Below the pieces are notes generated by a model that worked only from the letters and a program-made list of their open reading frames with translations, did no database searches and had not been told where the DNA came from. The position numbers were made by a program, and so were the translations under genes. This document shows positions 19,925 to 22,576 of a stretch of DNA of 22,576 nucleotides, piece after piece (within the stretch, counting starts at the first letter, position 1; each line of letters opens with the position of its first letter). Source of the stretch: Lactobacillus helveticus DSM 20075 = CGMCC 1.1877 (GTDB taxonomy: Bacteria; Bacillota; Bacilli; Lactobacillales; Lactobacillaceae); contig NZ_GG700754.1 in the NCBI RefSeq assembly GCF_000160855.1, positions 95,329-117,904 on the forward strand, read 5' to 3'.

Positions 19925-22442
19925 TTATCTTTTGCCAGCTCTTCTTTCAAAGAATTTAACGATTTCTACAATCAAAATCATGCAAAGACCAGCAATTAAA
20001 ACAACTGCCCATTGTGCGCCATTAAGTTCAGTGATATCAAAGAATCTTGTCATAAATGGCAATTCAACAGCTGACATTACTAAAGCAGAAATGATGATCG
20101 CACCATTGAACCACTTGTTAGAGAAAGTATGCTTTCTAAAAATAGATTGGTGCAAGTACTTTGAGTTAATCGCATGGAACAATTGAATCAAGCCCAATGT
20201 TAAGAAGGCCATAGTTAAGGCATCCCCGTGTTGCAAAGCAGTATTATCGATGTGCAGACCAACATGCAATCCGAATTGATAAGCACCTAATACTAGGACG
20301 CCTTCTAAAATACCTTGATAGATAATTGAACTAGCTACGCCGCCGCTAAAGAAGTTGGACTTTTTACCACGAGGCTTGCACTTCATGATGCCATCTTCAA
20401 CAGGTTCAACCCCTAAGGCAATGGCTGGCAAAGTATCAGTTACCAGGTTAATCCAAAGTAATCGTACTGGAGCTAAAATATCCCAGCCCAGCATCGTCAG
20501 CATAAAGACGGTTAACACTTCACCGACGTTACAACTCATTAAATATAAGATAGTCTTTTGAATATTGATGAAGACTTTACGTCCTTGCTTAACAGCTTCA
20601 ACGATCGTGGCAAAGTTATCATCCGCCAAAACCATATCGGCAGCACCCTTAGATACTTCAGTATCGGTAATTCCCATACCGATTCCGATATCAGCTTGCT
20701 TTAAACTTGGTGCATCATTAACACCATCACCAGTCATGGCAACGATCTTGTCATTAGCTTGCCATGCCTTAACGATTCTTACCTTGTGTTCTGGTGATAC
20801 GCGGGCATAAACGTTATAGTCAGCTACGTGCTTCTTAAAGTAGTAATCGCTTAATTGATCAAGCTGTGCACCAGTCATCATGTCCTGGATCTAGGATCCC
20901 TAGTCTTTCCGCAATCGCTTGAGCTGTTACTTGGTGGTCACCTGTGATCATAACAGTTCTAATACCAGCACTATGAGCTTCAGCTACAGCAGCCTTCGCT
21001 TCTGGACGCTCTGGGTCAATCATGCCGGCAAGACCTGCAAAAATCAAATCTTGTTCAACGTTGTCAGTACTTGGATCATCGTAAGTCTTATCAATTACTT
21101 TGTAAGCTAAGCCCAAGACACGCAGAGCTTTTTTCGCCATATCCTGGTTAGTTTGCAAAATATCTTGTCTTTGCTGTGCAGTAATTGGAGTAATTTCGTC
21201 ATTTATTTTGACAGAGGTTACTCGCTTAAGCAGTTCATCAGGCGCACCCTTAACTGCTACAAAGAACTTATCGCCATATTTGTTAACAGTACTCATCAAT
21301 TTACGTTCTGAATCAAATGGTACTTCTTGAACTCGCTTATGTTCTTCAAGCAAGTCATGCACGTTAATATTTTGATCAAATGCGTATTGAATCAAAGCCG
21401 TTTCGGTAGGATCTCCAAGCAAGTCCCTACCATTTTCACTTCGGTTTTGGGTCAAAGTACCAGTCTTATCTGAACAAATAATGTCGGTAGCACCCAAAGT
21501 TTCAACGGCTGGCAACTTTCTTACAATTGCCTTGTGTTTTGCCATCGTTTGCGTACCCAAGGCCAAAATAATCGTAACAATTGCTGGAAGTCCTTTAGGA
21601 ATGGCAGCAACAGCTAATGAAACGGCAACCAAGAACATGTCAATCAGCAAGGCATTCATTTGCTCTGTGCCTTGCTTGGTGAACATCCCGACAACGAAAA
21701 CAATCACACAGATAGCCAAAATCATAATCGTTAAGATCTTGCCTATTTTCCTTTAAAGGAGTATCAGTTTCATCGGCATTGTTAAGCATAGTGGCAATCT
21801 TACCAACTTCGGTATTCATCCCTGTTCCAACAACAATACCTTCACCGCGACCATAGGTAACATTGGTACTAGAATAAGCCATGTTAATTCGATCAGCCAA
21901 AGCGATGTCATCACCTTGCAGGGTCTCATTGTTCTTATCAACTGGAACGGATTCACCGGTTAGAGCAGCTTCTTCGATCTTTAAACTATGAGCACTAATT
22001 AAACGCAGATCGGCTAGGACAACGTCCCCTGCTTCAAGTAATACAATACCAGCTCTGTACTTGGAATTTGCACAATTGCATTATCCTGGCGCACATGGGC
22101 ACTCGGCGTGGCCATCTGTTTTAATGCATCGATCGCAGCTTCAGAACGTGCTTCTTGAATTACCCCTAAAACAGCGTTCAAAATAACCACGATCATAATA
22201 ATTGCGGCGTCTGTCCACTCATGGGCAACTACCCCACTAAGAATCGCAGCAATGATCATAAAATCTTTAAATTGATCAACAAACCGCATGAACATGCTCT
22301 TCTTCTTTTTAGAAACAAGAGAATTTGGACCATACTTTGCTAATCTCTTTTTGGCTTCTTCACCAGACAAACCAGTGTCGATTGCGGTATTCAAATTCTC
22401 AACGACATCGGAAATTGTCTCTGTGTAATATTTTCGAGCCAT
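19925..22442 (-). pseudogene. P2-type cation-transporting ATPase, broken (Ca2+/Mn2+ exporter family)
   Basis: The remains of one gene for a ~880-aa P-type ATPase (PacL/MgtA/YoaB type) lie in four pieces read in shifting frames. Piece 1 (22442-22048): N-terminal domain, TM1-2, up to IPSTELV. Piece 2 (22047 to ~21753): resumes IVLLEAGDVV, actuator domain with LTGES. Piece 3 (~21752 to ~20886): TM3-4, DKTGT phosphorylation site, nucleotide-binding domain, ITGDH. Piece 4 (~20885-19925): TGAQLDQLSD, MTGDGVNDAPSL, TM5-10. Frame breaks lie near 22047/22048, ~21752 and ~20885, each best explained by loss of about 10-11 nt. An in-frame loss of roughly 40-60 residues after DKTGTLTQN joins it to LLGDPTE. 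TM4 has PKGLP where PEGLP is invariant, and the hinge has GITDTEV for the usual GITGTEV. A normal start and ribosome binding site (AGAGGATG) and a terminator remain. No full-length pump can be made. Confidence 0.92.
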
Positions 22443-22460
22443 TCTATATCATCCTCTCTC

Positions 22461-22502
22461 AAAATAAAAAAGAGACTTACATGCTTATAGCACATAAGTC
22501 TC
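22461..22502 (-). terminator. Regulated terminator of the ATPase leader
   Basis: On the minus strand GAGACTTATGTGCT, a three-base loop, then AGCATGTAAGTCTC form a 14-bp hairpin (22502-22472, two G-T pairs) followed by TTTTTTATTTT. It lies about 20 bases before the ATPase ATG. Its 5' arm overlaps the 3' end of the aptamer, as expected for an expression platform in which the ligand-bound aptamer withholds this arm and allows read-through. Confidence 0.88.
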
Positions 22503-22576
22503 ACAAATTAAGATAAACCCAGAAGTATATCATCTTCGGCTGTTGGGTTTATCGCAAGCAAATTGCCGTTACTCCC
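22496..22576 (-). promoter_or_regulatory. yybP-ykoY (Mn2+) riboswitch aptamer, 5' end cut by window
   Basis: On the minus strand the window edge reads GGGAGTAAC, matching the conserved GGGGAGTA of loop L1. A perfect 10-bp helix GATAAACCCA/TGGGTTTATC (22553-22544 with 22521-22512) encloses the asymmetric loop ACAGCC and a small GAAG/CTTC hairpin, as in the L3/P3 arm of the family. The 3' end has GTGAGACTT, like the conserved GAGACCTT closing strand of P1. In related lactic acid bacteria this class senses Mn2+ and turns on P-type ATPase exporters. The call rests on remembered consensus features, since the first P1 strand is outside the window. Confidence 0.75.

Noticed and set aside
20859..22442. 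Programmed frameshifting in the ATPase gene
   Set aside because: No slippery heptamer plus structure was seen, three shifts would be needed, and conserved residues are missing at each break, which points to deletions.

Overview
The window looks like a chromosomal segment of a low-GC lactobacillus, most likely from the Lactobacillus delbrueckii group (acidophilus / helveticus / crispatus relatives). The gene order pcrA-ligA-camS-gatCAB-dagK, the T-box-controlled nhaC, the AT-rich codons and the many short hairpin-plus-T-tract terminators support this. The species is inferred from remembered family resemblance, not from a search.

Layout from left to right. Positions 1-275 hold no convincing gene. 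They are odd in base composition, with a degenerate ~29-bp tandem repeat and one 43-codon reading frame. An rRNA m5U methyltransferase gene (361-1713, minus) follows, without the cysteines of the family's iron-sulfur cluster. It is divergent from nhaC (2079-3455, plus), which has a sigma-A promoter and a T-box leader whose specifier reads as TAC (Tyr). Next come a small uncharacterised gene (3492-3833, minus), a Bax-inhibitor/YccA membrane protein (4016-4720, plus) and a TMEM175-like channel (4764-5456, minus), separated by bidirectional terminators.

Positions 5523-15118 form one tightly packed minus-strand operon, read in the order pcrA, ligA, camS, gatC, gatA, gatB, dagK. It appears to start at an extended -10 promoter near 15163-15171 and to end at a strong terminator at 5471-5501. 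It joins DNA repair helicase and ligase, a lipoprotein, the Glu/Asp-tRNA amidotransferase and a diacylglycerol-kinase-type lipid kinase. Upstream are a membrane-anchored GH73 glucosaminidase (15204-15851) and a tRNA-Leu(AAG) gene with its own promoter and terminator.

Positions 16089-19837 are a second minus-strand operon: CDP-glycerol glycerophosphotransferase-like protein, polysaccharide flippase, GT32-type glycosyltransferase and an SprT-like metalloprotein. The first three look like a small surface-glycan cassette. Its promoter appears to be nested in the terminator of the next gene.

The last region (19925-22576, minus) is the most striking. A P2-type (Ca2+/Mn2+) cation ATPase gene sits behind what looks like a yybP-ykoY (Mn2+) riboswitch with an intact terminator switch, but the gene is broken. 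It carries three frameshifting gaps of about 10-11 nt, one large in-frame loss in the nucleotide-binding domain, possibly a short loss in TM1, and PEGLP changed to PKGLP at an ion-coordinating position. The control element looks healthy while the pump it controls is dead. I found no CRISPR array, intact insertion sequence or prophage gene. I see no complete new multi-gene system here; the findings are mostly single-locus oddities.
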